Below the pieces are notes generated by a model that saw nothing but the letters and a program-made list of their open reading frames with translations, ran no database searches and had not been told where the DNA came from. A program made the position numbers and the translations under genes. Below are positions 5,792-12,734 of a stretch of DNA of 12,856 nt, piece after piece (the stretch's first letter is position 1; every line of letters begins with the position of its first letter). This DNA comes from an uncultured Verrucomicrobiota bacterium (GTDB lineage Bacteria > Verrucomicrobiota > Verrucomicrobiia > Chthoniobacterales > SZAS-18): positions 1 through 12,856 of the forward strand of contig CALMVM010000281.1 of the NCBI GenBank assembly GCA_937873255.1, in the 5' to 3' direction.

Positions 5792-7843
5792 ATGCAAGCC
5801 TTAGCAGTGAATTCAGAACCCACCATCAGCACCAATGTCGGCAGTCGCCGACGCCCATCCGCGAACCCAGCCGTGCGCATTGTGCTCACCCCGCTGTGCA
5901 AGCCATTCCCCAAGGGTAATCCGCTCCCACCCGAGTGCACGTTCGGCCTTACCACGCATCCAATGTTTACGGTGCTCCGACAAGACACTAAAGCTCCCCA
6001 TGTGGTTGTTCCCGTACTTGCTTCCAGAACGACGGTGACCGCTCCGCTTATTGTCGATGCTCAGTCGTCGCGCGAAACGTCGAGTGACAATGCCGCGGTC
6101 TCCCCGCAGGCACCCACCCCAGCAGTGGAGATCACGCTCACTCCGCAGACAGAGGTGGTGTGCGGTGCCAACAAGAAGCTGAAGTTCCACCTGTCTGGGC
6201 GCGACTTCAACTACTCCAACTTCGAGGAGGCTTTACTAGCGGCCGTCTTCCACAGCAAACCGCCCGAGGCGCTGCTAGAAATCCTCAATCGCATCACGAC
6301 CGAGGACTTCACAATCCTTGAGAACCGCATCATCGTCGAAGCGATGCTCCATATTTACATCAATGATGGCGAGGTGACCACGGCCAAGGTGCTGACCCAT
6401 CTGAAGTCTACCCTGGAGGATTATGGTCCGACGTGGATCGACTATGTCAATCGTTGCGCTTCGGTGGCCTACAATCCTGAGTACATCAAGGAGTACATCG
6501 GCAAGTTACAGGAAGCCTCCGCAATCCGCCGTGGTGACACCTTCACACGCTACCGCTACTCCGAGGCGTTCTGCGCCGGGCTGCTCAAGACTCATCTGCC
6601 GCAGATCAAGTGTGTGGGTGAAGAATGGTACGTGTACGACAAAGGCATCTGGGAAGTGACCGAGCGGGACATCTTCAGCATGATGGCGATGGAGAGTATG
6701 CACCCCGATCACCGTCAAGCCTCACGCGTCTGCGATCTTCTTGATCATGTTCAGCGCCTCTCGCAGGTGCCACGGAAGCTGTTCTTCGGAGCGTACAAGC
6801 GAGTTGAGGACCGCATTGTAATCAATGCCAACAACTGTGTGCTTGAGACTTCACCGGACGGCACGGTCACTCCGCGTGAGCATTCGCCCGACGACCACTT
6901 CACGCTCAAGTTGCCCGCTGACTTCGACCGAGCCGCTTGTTGCCCGGAGTTCGAAGCAACGCTGGAATACGCTTTGCCTGACGAGGCAGACCGCAACCTG
7001 TTGCAGGTGTTTGCCGGCTACATGCTCTATCCCGGTTGCGAGTTCCAGAAGGCGCTGGTGTGCTTCGGCGAAGGCGGCAACGGCAAGAGTACCCTCTTGG
7101 AGGGTATAGGACATGTGTTTGGAGAGTTTCTGTGTTCGGCCGCAGGTTTAGAAGACCTCTGCAAGCCTTCCGGTTACTCGCTCTCGATGATGCGGCATAC
7201 CATGCTCAACCTAGGGTCAGAGTTGAATGGGACCGAGATCGAAGAGTCGGCCAACTTCAAGAAACTGGTCTCTGGGGACACGATGCTCACGCGGCAGATT
7301 TACTGCAAGCCGAGTTTGATGACCGCGACGTGCAAACTCGTCTTCCTCACAAATCATATGCCTCGGTTTAGGGGTGGTTCCCACGCCGAGATGCGTCGCT
7401 TGCGCATCCTGCGCTTCGACCGCAAACCAACTGTAGAAGACCCGTTCCTCGGTGCCAAGATCAAGGCGGAACGCTCAGGCATCCTCAACTGGATGCTGTA
7501 CGGCTTGGCAAGCCTGCTCGATACTCGTGCCATTCCTCGCGGAGGCGATGGGGCGGCGATGGCACTGGAAGCTCTAAACCAGAGCGTTGACCCGGTGGGA
7601 GCGTTCGTAGCAGAACGTTGCAAGCTTGATCCGGCCGCGCGTGTGGCCAAGCAAACGTTGCTAGATCACTTCATCGCTTGGTGCGAAGAGAACAGCCATA
7701 GCTTCCGGGACGCGGAGAGCTTTTTCTTCAAGAAACTCTACGAACGCTATCCCGAGTTGAAGCCGAAAGGCACAGGTCCCAAGCCGACCATCGGCGGCAA
7801 GCGCTTGTACTGCCTCGACGGAATCGACGTACAGGAATCATGA
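5792..7843 (+). CDS. SF3 replicative helicase (D5/P4 family) with DnaB-N-like domain
   Basis: The protein is the likely replicative DNA helicase of the element. From ATG 5792 it has 683 residues; the frame is open further left to 5315, but that part overlaps the primase gene in another frame. Residues 1-130 are a low-complexity, Pro/Thr-rich extension with a small internal repeat (NPAVRIVLTP at 25-34 and TPAVEITLTP at 109-118). Residues 143-247 resemble the N-terminal domain of DnaB helicase (FEEALLAAVF, TTEDFTILENRIIVEAMLHI, NPEYIKEYIGKL). Residues 250-415 match D5_N. Residues 416-560 are the superfamily 3 ATPase: Walker A GEGGNGKST (426-434), a B motif around LNLGSE (to E477), sensor-1 LVFLTNHMPRF (N521) and the arginine-finger region RRLRILRF (535-542). 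A C-terminal winged-helix-like domain follows. Stop TGA is 8 bp before repeat copy B. Confidence 0.88.
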   Translation: MQALAVNSEPTISTNVGSRRRPSANPAVRIVLTPLCKPFPKGNPLPPECTFGLTTHPMFTVLRQDTKAPHVVVPVLASRTTVTAPLIVDAQSSRETSSDNAAVSPQAPTPAVEITLTPQTEVVCGANKKLKFHLSGRDFNYSNFEEALLAAVFHSKPPEALLEILNRITTEDFTILENRIIVEAMLHIYINDGEVTTAKVLTHLKSTLEDYGPTWIDYVNRCASVAYNPEYIKEYIGKLQEASAIRRGDTFTRYRYSEAFCAGLLKTHLPQIKCVGEEWYVYDKGIWEVTERDIFSMMAMESMHPDHRQASRVCDLLDHVQRLSQVPRKLFFGAYKRVEDRIVINANNCVLETSPDGTVTPREHSPDDHFTLKLPADFDRAACCPEFEATLEYALPDEADRNLLQVFAGYMLYPGCEFQKALVCFGEGGNGKSTLLEGIGHVFGEFLCSAAGLEDLCKPSGYSLSMMRHTMLNLGSELNGTEIEESANFKKLVSGDTMLTRQIYCKPSLMTATCKLVFLTNHMPRFRGGSHAEMRRLRILRFDRKPTVEDPFLGAKIKAERSGILNWMLYGLASLLDTRAIPRGGDGAAMALEALNQSVDPVGAFVAERCKLDPAARVAKQTLLDHFIAWCEENSHSFRDAESFFFKKLYERYPELKPKGTGPKPTIGGKRLYCLDGIDVQES

Positions 7844-7851
7844 TGTAACGC

Positions 7852-8054
7852 CGTCCGCCCTGTCCGGGGTGCCCGGCCTCTGCTTAATGTTCTCGGCTTC
7901 GGCTGGGGCCATGCGGGGGCCGGGCATCTTCGTTTACATAGCCCAATCGTGTCCAGCCTGTCCGGCCTGACCACCCTTCGGCGTATGTTTCCGGTATTGC
8001 CGTTCGGCCTCAAGAAAGGGCGAACCATGGTCTCCCCAGACTGGGTGGTCCGCA
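7852..8054. repeat. ~203-bp dispersed repeat, copy B
   Basis: This is the second copy of the element described at 3327-3522. The left 20 bp (7852-7871) and right 23 bp (8026-8048) are identical to copy A; the total length is nearly the same (ends 174 bp apart against 166), but the middle differs. Copy B also has an internal echo of its left end (GTCCAGCCTGTCCGG near 7959). The outer 9-bp inverted repeat seen in copy A is eroded here (CGTCCGCCC against TGGTCCGCA). It fills the space between the convergent helicase and nuclease genes, starting 8 bp after one stop and ending about 3 bp before the other, so a bidirectional terminator function is one possibility. Confidence 0.6.
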
Positions 8055-8057
8055 GCC

Positions 8058-9050
8058 TCAGTTTTCCTCTGCTGCCATTCTTTGCACCAGCCGGATGGAT
8101 TCCTCCGGTGTCAGCTCCCTTCGTTCGGCAGTATTGCGCATCGGGTGGCGGATGAACCCCGCGCGACTACGCTCTTCCTCGTCCGACTTGAACAGGCACT
8201 CCAACAGCCGCGCCGGTCCGTCCGGGCGTGAGATAAACTCGTGATTGCGGCCGTTGGGAGCGTGGTCCGTCCAGACCGCCACTGCCGCAACTTCAGGGTG
8301 CGAATCAAGGAACTGCGCGGCGTGGCGGCGAAGCAAGTTGTCGATTGGTGCGAGGACGGTCAGCGCGACCACGTTGTACGTGCCTTGCGGCGGCTCGATG
8401 GGAAACTTGCCATCCACGCCGTCGAAGAGGGAAGACAGGTCCTGCACATCGAAGCCGCCGTCCACTCTGGCCAGCCATGTGCGCGGTCGGTATTTGACCT
8501 CCAGATTGATTGTGATCCCTTCGGATCGAAAGCAGCAATCCACGTCCTTGGCGCTTCCCGGCACCAGCTTGGCGTTGAGTCGAACGGCGACCGGATTGCG
8601 CCAGCGACCTAGCCAGAGAAGCTCTTCGATGACGGCCACATGTTTACGCAGGTCGCGCAGTGCCTTGGCGTGAGTGCGCGGCCAGTTGGTGTGTGCCAGT
8701 ATCGTGTGGTCGATCTCTGACACGCGCGACAGTTTGAGCAGATCGGGACAATCAAGGCCGCTGCCTTCCCCGTGGAACATCTCGTGATCCTCGCCCTTCT
8801 TGCGATCATCCGGTCCCTTGCTCGCATTGAAGGGCGAGTCGGCCAGTCGGTACTTGGGCACGCGCATCGGCTCGCACCCATCGAACTCGATTGGCTGATA
8901 CGTGAGGCGCAGGTCGAAGCGCCACGCTTGCAGGTCGCCGTAGAGCCACTGAGCACGTTGAACGGCAACTGCGCGGGGCAAGACGGGATGGCTCGCACCG
9001 GGGTAGGCGCTTACCAATACTTGCTCAAGCTGTTCTAACGTGATGGTCAT
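8058..9050 (-). CDS. putative PD-(D/E)XK-superfamily nuclease
   Basis: This is a 330-residue soluble protein on the minus strand, start ATG at 9050 without a strong ribosome binding site. The core 140-190 has the order of a restriction-endonuclease-like fold: a helix with acidic residues (VIEELLWLG, E142/E143), a strand leading to KDVDC (D171), then a strand with the E-x-K pair (INLEVKYRPRTW, E184/K186). A later strand and helix (NVVALTVLAP and the helix after it) fit the rest of the fold. The N-terminal half is unassigned, and it includes a charged loop (KGPDDRKKGEDHE) and CPDL. Active nuclease function is inferred from the motif, not shown. It is convergent with the helicase gene across repeat B and divergent from the small gene at 9317, so it has its own promoter in 9051-9316. 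It could be a defence, anti-phage or element-processing nuclease. Confidence 0.55.
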   Translation of the reverse strand: MTITLEQLEQVLVSAYPGASHPVLPRAVAVQRAQWLYGDLQAWRFDLRLTYQPIEFDGCEPMRVPKYRLADSPFNASKGPDDRKKGEDHEMFHGEGSGLDCPDLLKLSRVSEIDHTILAHTNWPRTHAKALRDLRKHVAVIEELLWLGRWRNPVAVRLNAKLVPGSAKDVDCCFRSEGITINLEVKYRPRTWLARVDGGFDVQDLSSLFDGVDGKFPIEPPQGTYNVVALTVLAPIDNLLRRHAAQFLDSHPEVAAVAVWTDHAPNGRNHEFISRPDGPARLLECLFKSDEEERSRAGFIRHPMRNTAERRELTPEESIRLVQRMAAEEN

Positions 9051-9116
9051 AGACTGACTGTAAGGTAGCAGTAGTCATTCTTCAGTACAAATACGCGTGA
9101 AGACAGAAACTAATCT

Positions 9117-9133
9117 AGCATGCGTGTCATGCT
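9117..9133. promoter_or_regulatory. inverted repeat in divergent intergenic region
   Basis: AGCATG-cgtgt-CATGCT is a perfect 6-bp inverted repeat with a 5-bp spacer. It lies between the divergent nuclease gene (starting at 9050) and the small gene at 9317, where a shared operator would be placed. The 266-bp region also holds GTYCRTT-like units at 9162, 9181 and 9190. No -35/-10 pair stands out on either strand. Confidence 0.3.
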
Positions 9134-9316
9134 TTTGATCAAGCTGCGGTGGGTTATGTTAGTTCGTCTGACCAAGTTGCGTCCGTTCTGTCCATTCGCC
9201 TGCCTGACGATTGAGATAGATGCCTATGTTTATGTAACTGATCGTGCGGCAGTAGTCGGGTGTGCCCCGGTTCTATCAGGGCGTAGTCAGCAAACACAAA
9301 CACAACTAGCAACACA

Positions 9317-9703
9317 ATGGATACAACCCACATGAACCCACCCCAGGCAGACACCAGCATCTGGATCGGTGGCGCCGCGATGACTTGGCTGATCGAGCGT
9401 TTTAACGTCTGGTGCCAGGAATGGCTTGAGATGAAGTCGCCCGACAAGGGAGCCTACCAGATAACCCAGTTCCTCAAGGAGCTGATGGCCATCACCGACA
9501 TTCGTCTGCGCTTGGTGCGCGAGCACCCCGACCGCGGACCCGAGGCACTTGACCTCTCAACCCTCAACCTGATCCCTGTCGAAGGAGTGTGCCAGGACGA
9601 CATCATCGAAGCGTGGCTACGCTCCGGCGCGGCGTTGATCGCTGATGCGAACGATCTCATCGTGCGTCAGCCTCCCCACTTCGAAGTCGTGCGGGCGGAC
9701 TGA
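9317..9703 (+). CDS. small hypothetical protein
   Basis: The 128-residue product is not one I recognise. It looks like a real protein by composition: an aromatic, amphipathic N-terminal helix (AAMTWLIERFNVWCQEWLEM), a second helix (ITQFLKELMAITDIRLRLV), then a loop with TLNLIPVEGV and a helix IIEAWLRSGAALIADANDLI. It lacks a signal peptide and a clear membrane segment. The start could be ATG 9317 or ATG 9332; neither has an obvious ribosome binding site. It is divergent from the nuclease gene and convergent with the broken resolvase gene. Nothing in the sequence indicates a function. Confidence 0.5.
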   Translation: MDTTHMNPPQADTSIWIGGAAMTWLIERFNVWCQEWLEMKSPDKGAYQITQFLKELMAITDIRLRLVREHPDRGPEALDLSTLNLIPVEGVCQDDIIEAWLRSGAALIADANDLIVRQPPHFEVVRAD

Positions 9704-9782
9704 TCCGCTTCCGTGAGGGGTGCCAATGCCCGCTGCACTTGGCTCCCGTCGTACATGCGCGGCGGGGGCAGAGTTCCACGCC

Positions 9783-10400
9783 TCATTGCGGCTGCGTTGC
9801 CATCATCGTTCTCGCCTCCCTGACCAGCTCTCCTACGCTGGAGCGAGGCAGGCCAAGCTCCCGCATGATGACCTGATTGCAGCGATTGGCCCGCAAAAGT
9901 TCGATCACTCGTGGCAGGTGCTTGGCGTTCTTGCTGGGCCGACCCAGAGGCACCCCGCGCTGTTTGGCCGCCCGCAATCCGGCGTTGACGCGTTCGGTGA
10001 TGAGGTCGCGCTCAAACTGCGCCACTGCCCCGAGGATGTTGAGCTGAAGCTGAGCCACCGGATTGCTGTCGGTGGTGTCGATGCCCTGCGAAGGGATCAC
10101 CAGCGCTGTGCGATGGGACTGAAGCTCGCTGATGAGTTGCATGAGGTGAACGAGCGAGCGGGCAAGTCGGTCGAGCTTGAACGCCACGACCGTGGCAACC
10201 TTGCCCCGGCGAACCAGACCCATCAGCCGGTCCAGCCCCGTGCGGCTGGTGGAGCCGCCGGAGATGCAGTCGGTGTATTCCTGCACGTCCTCCCACCCTC
10301 GCCGTTGGCAGTAAGCACGTAGCTAGTCGAATTGGATGTGGGTGGTTTGACTAGCAGTGGACACGCGGGCGTAGATGGCGACGATCCCTTTCCGGCTCAT
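9783..10400 (-). pseudogene. serine resolvase/invertase with in-frame amber stop
   Basis: Read from ATG at 10400, the frame gives a normal small serine recombinase start (GIVAIYARVSTASQTTHIQF, catalytic S14, with Y10 and R12), then a TAG at codon 26 (10323-10325). It continues without any frame change as LRAYCQRRGWEDVQEYTDC. The amber stands where relatives usually have Glu (QLDELRAYC), so a single GAG to TAG change explains it. The downstream part is intact: FKLDRLARS with conserved arginines, QLQLNILGAVAQFERDLI, ERVNAGLRAAKQRG, GRPS and a C-terminal helix-turn-helix (IMRELGLPRSSVGELVREAR). Full length would be 205 residues, normal for resolvases. A re-start at GTG 10286 would lack the catalytic serine and should be inactive. 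The integrase gene here uses TAG as a genuine stop, which argues against TAG being read as sense. It is probably a remnant of a transposon or plasmid dimer-resolution system. Confidence 0.85.
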
Positions 10401-10430
10401 AGATGATTTTAGAAGCTGGGATTAGCTACG

Positions 10431-10515
10431 CCCGGCTGAGAATCATGGTGGCTCCTTTTCAGTGGACGAAGGGCTGGAACGAAGCAGGCTGAAATACTTC
10501 AGATTCTCAGCTGGG
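10431..10515. repeat. inverted repeat pair after the zinc-ribbon gene
   Basis: GCTGAGAATC (10435-10444) and GATTCTCAGC (10502-10511) are perfect 10-bp inverted repeats, and the match extends outward through CCC with one mismatch. They enclose 57 bp in the 141-bp gap between the resolvase remnant and the end of the zinc-ribbon gene. They could be the ends of a decayed small insertion, a recombination subsite for the resolvase, or part of a terminator structure for the minus-strand operon. Confidence 0.4.
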
Positions 10516-10541
10516 GTCCTTCTAACGTCAGGATGTCCAGC

Positions 10542-11516
10542 CTACAAACGGGGCAGCTTGGACGCCGGCACGAACACCGCAGCCAAGACAGCTCCCACGA
10601 TGCCGATCAGGACACAGATGCCGATTTCCTCTCGACGCACCAAGCCCAGCATGAACGTCACCGCAAAGCCGACCAACCCGACCACCATTCTGGCAAGAAC
10701 AACATTGTCGGCTCCAGCGGCTGTGTTCTGTGGCGTCAAAGGGGCGGCCATCTCAGCTCCGGGGAACTCTCGGCTAATCCGTTGGCGCAGTTCGTAGAGC
10801 GCCGGCAGCGTGTAGTGGAACCACGCCTTAGCCTCGTACGGGTAGCCCTCGGGCGAGTCGATGGCTCGGCCCGCCGCCGGCATGTGGTTCACCAGCGTTT
10901 CCATCAACGTCAGACCCTCACCGGTGTCGGCGGATGGTGCCAGTTCGTATGACACGCTCAGTAGCTCGAACGCCAGGGTGAGGAAGCGGTAGGCGAAGTC
11001 ACAGTGCACCCCGGCTACAAACGGCTGGCGGTGCGCTTCGTCGATGTAGCCGCTCGCAGAGTCACGCTCAACGTCCAAGTCGCTGCCAGCGCCCTCGGAC
11101 ACGCCGATGAGGGCAACCGCACGATCCTGGAAGCGCTGGGCCATGGCGGGCTTGAGTTCGGAAGCGGCGAATCCGTACCCCAAGGCTTTCACGGCGTAGC
11201 TGTTGACCTGATCGGGTCCGTCGGCGATGAGCGCCTTGCACATCCACACGGCACCGTTGGTCGGCTCGTGTTCCAGCACGCGGGTGAGTTGCGCGTCGGC
11301 CTCCTGGTAGTTGCCGCTGTCGATGAACTCCAGGGCCACTTGGAGCACGTCCCGTGCATGGGGCAAAGCAGGGGTGGCGACCGGGTTGCGGTGGGCCTGG
11401 ATGGCAGCTTGCACGTTCACCTCCTCACCGCAGATCATGCAGCGCGCGGTGGCACGGTCGGCAGGCACTTGGATGGTGGCACCACAGGCGGTGCAGCGGG
11501 CTGCCTTAAAGTTCAT
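10542..11516 (-). CDS. zinc-ribbon, TPR-like, two-TM membrane protein
   Basis: The 324-residue product starts at ATG 11516 with AGAGGA at good spacing upstream. It begins with a zinc ribbon (C8-T-A-C11 ... C26-M-I-C29). Residues 53-100 are a TPR-like helical pair (VLQVALEFIDSGNYQEADAQ, LTRVLEHEPTNGAVWMCKAL). The middle is predicted helical and may hold further weak repeats. The C-terminus has two membrane segments (about 270-289, LARMVVGLVGFAVTFMLGL, and 296-315, IGICVLIGIVGAVLAAVFV) separated by a short charged loop RREE. The ribbon and TPR part would thus lie on one side of the inner membrane, probably the cytoplasm. It is the second gene of an operon, 12 bp after the GYF_2/TonB gene. Function is unknown; ribbon-TPR-TM architectures usually act in protein-protein contacts. 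Domain calls are from visible motifs. Confidence 0.72.
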   Translation of the reverse strand: MNFKAARCTACGATIQVPADRATARCMICGEEVNVQAAIQAHRNPVATPALPHARDVLQVALEFIDSGNYQEADAQLTRVLEHEPTNGAVWMCKALIADGPDQVNSYAVKALGYGFAASELKPAMAQRFQDRAVALIGVSEGAGSDLDVERDSASGYIDEAHRQPFVAGVHCDFAYRFLTLAFELLSVSYELAPSADTGEGLTLMETLVNHMPAAGRAIDSPEGYPYEAKAWFHYTLPALYELRQRISREFPGAEMAAPLTPQNTAAGADNVVLARMVVGLVGFAVTFMLGLVRREEIGICVLIGIVGAVLAAVFVPASKLPRL

Positions 11517-11528
11517 CGGTTGATCCTC

Positions 11529-12362
11529 TCAGGGTAGGTTGTACACAAAGGTGAAGTTGTCCTTGGTACCCGGCTCGCCCGTCCAGTTGGCGCTGACGAA
11601 GTCCATGGTGCTCAGGTCAAGAACGCTCGCTCCTGTGGAGCGAGTCATCTCGGCGCTGCTTACACGTCCGTCTGCTCCGAAGACGACGTGACACACGCCC
11701 GTGCCGGTGGCGTGCGCCAGACGGGCTTCGTTGGGGTATGGCGGACGCGGCCGGGCGTACCGGGGAGCCACGCGCGCCGCTGCCGTTGGTGCAGGGGCAG
11801 GCGCGCGGTCCTTGATCTCGGTGTCAGGCACGACGTAGCCGTTGCGTCGCCACTCGATGTAGGCGTCCATCAGCCCGTTGAGGAACTGCTGGTACTCGGC
11901 GTTGGTGTACTTCTTGACGGTGGGGTTCTCGGCGCGACAGCCCTGGGCGAAGATCACCATGCCTCCGCTGCCGCTGTCCGTCGTGGCGCTTTTGAGCAGT
12001 TGCCGCCCCATGGCCCAGCCAAACTCGTGCGGGGTGCGACGACGCTGTGTTTGTTCCCGTGTAGCAGCCTCTTTGTCGTCGGTGAGGAGGCTGCCAACGA
12101 TTCCGGTGACGAGGGCGATCAGGAAGATCAGCGCAACCCATCCGCCGCAGCCCAACCGCCCGCGTGAGCGTGGGGCGACAGGCTGCGTGGAGATGGTGCC
12201 CGCGACCCCGGGGACGACGGCAAGCGGCACGAAGCGGTTGTCACCTCCATCGTAGGTGGCCATGTCGGTGGGTTTGAGGCTGCCGTTGGAGAGTTCATGC
12301 AGAACGTCCTCCAGCCTGTAGGGACCAAAGGTGCTCTGACCGCGATGAATGAAAATGCGCAT
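11529..12362 (-). CDS. GYF_2 domain, single-TM, TonB C-terminal domain protein
   Basis: The 277-residue protein combines three recognisable parts. Residues 1-50 are a GYF_2 domain (IFIHRGQSTFGPYRLEDVLH, then GSLKPTDMATYDGGDNRFVPL), a probable peptide-binding module common in Verrucomicrobiota and relatives. Residues 74-93 form one membrane helix (WVALIFLIALVTGIVGSLL). Residues 110-183 are an uncharacterised domain with two cysteines-poor helices (AEYQQFLNGLMDAYIEWRRN). A Pro/Ala linker (188-206) leads to a TonB C-terminal-like domain (PRPPYPNEARLAHATGTGVC, FGADGRVSSAEMTRSTGASV). The topology is then GYF_2 in the cytoplasm and TonB domain in the periplasm. The TonB-like part lacks an evident ExbB/ExbD partner nearby, so energy transduction is not assumed. 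It is the first gene of a two-gene operon and divergent from the XRE regulator. No ribosome binding site is evident before ATG 12362. Confidence 0.78.
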   Translation of the reverse strand: MRIFIHRGQSTFGPYRLEDVLHELSNGSLKPTDMATYDGGDNRFVPLAVVPGVAGTISTQPVAPRSRGRLGCGGWVALIFLIALVTGIVGSLLTDDKEAATREQTQRRRTPHEFGWAMGRQLLKSATTDSGSGGMVIFAQGCRAENPTVKKYTNAEYQQFLNGLMDAYIEWRRNGYVVPDTEIKDRAPAPAPTAAARVAPRYARPRPPYPNEARLAHATGTGVCHVVFGADGRVSSAEMTRSTGASVLDLSTMDFVSANWTGEPGTKDNFTFVYNLP

Positions 12363-12431
12363 CGCGCTAGGAGGTGAATGAGCCCACAGACAGTCCGCAG
12401 AGGGCTGTAAACGTGCCTGCTCGCACCGTTT

Positions 12432-12463
12432 ATGGTCAAGTGCTTTTTCTCACATGTGACCAT
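12432..12463. promoter_or_regulatory. operator-like nested palindromes upstream of XRE gene
   Basis: TCACATGTGA (12450-12459) is a perfect 10-bp palindrome. It overlaps the right arm of a wider perfect inverted repeat, ATGGTCA (12432-12438) and TGACCAT (12457-12463), separated by 18 bp. The site ends 5 bp before the XRE gene and lies in the divergent space with the GYF_2/TonB operon. Small XRE repressors often bind palindromes in their own promoter region, so autoregulation, and perhaps control of the divergent operon, is a reasonable inference. On the minus strand a TTGACC in this site could serve as a -35 element. Confidence 0.45.
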
Positions 12464-12468
12464 CCTGC

Positions 12469-12696
12469 ATGCCCATCGTTTGCCGCGTGGCGCAGCGTTT
12501 CAGAGGCCAACTCGGCAAGTTCCTTCGCCAGCGGCGAGGCGAGATGACCTACGCTCAGTTCGCCCGCAAGATCGGCATCTCCATCTCGTCACTCCAGCGC
12601 ATGGAGAACGGCATCCAGAACGTGACGCTGGACACTCTGGAGACGGTAGCCCGGAGGCTGAAAGCGTCGCTCAAGGACATCTTTGGCGACGTGTGA
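12469..12696 (+). CDS. XRE/Cro-CI family transcriptional regulator
   Basis: This 75-residue protein is little more than a Cro/CI helix-turn-helix domain, residues 12-73: LGKFLRQRRGEMTYAQFARK, then the recognition helix IGISISSLQRMENGIQN, and the closing helix pair TLDTLETVARRLKASLKDIF. It is expected to act as a dimer on palindromic DNA. ATG 12469 is the first start in frame with no clear ribosome binding site; an internal ATG at 12544 would cut into the domain. It is transcribed divergently from the GYF_2/TonB operon with a palindromic site between them. It has no toxin partner next to it, so a stand-alone repressor is the simplest reading. Confidence 0.8.
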   Translation: MPIVCRVAQRFRGQLGKFLRQRRGEMTYAQFARKIGISISSLQRMENGIQNVTLDTLETVARRLKASLKDIFGDV

Positions 12697-12734
12697 TCGA
12701 CCGCCAGACACGACTTCTGTTCGCTCGCCAACTG

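Noticed and set aside
3327..8054. Repeats A and B as integron attC sites
   Set aside because: They are longer than usual attC sites, lack the GTTRRRY/RYYYAAC boxes, and the recombinase here has no integron-integrase insertion that I can see.
9120..9335. 71-codon frame in the nuclease/9317 intergenic region
   Set aside because: No family resemblance, overlaps the start of the 9317 gene, and the region looks regulatory.
9720..10322. 200-codon plus-strand frame opposite the resolvase
   Set aside because: It is the antisense shadow of the serine recombinase, whose family motifs are unambiguous on the minus strand.
10323..10325. TAG reassigned to an amino acid in this organism
   Set aside because: The integrase gene ends with TAG at the expected place after a basic tail, so TAG acts as a stop here.
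12378..12410. 10-codon leader-like frame (MSPQTVRRGL) after AGGAGGTGA
   Set aside because: The ribosome binding site is too close to the ATG, the peptide has no attenuation-type composition, and it lies in the promoter space of the divergent genes.
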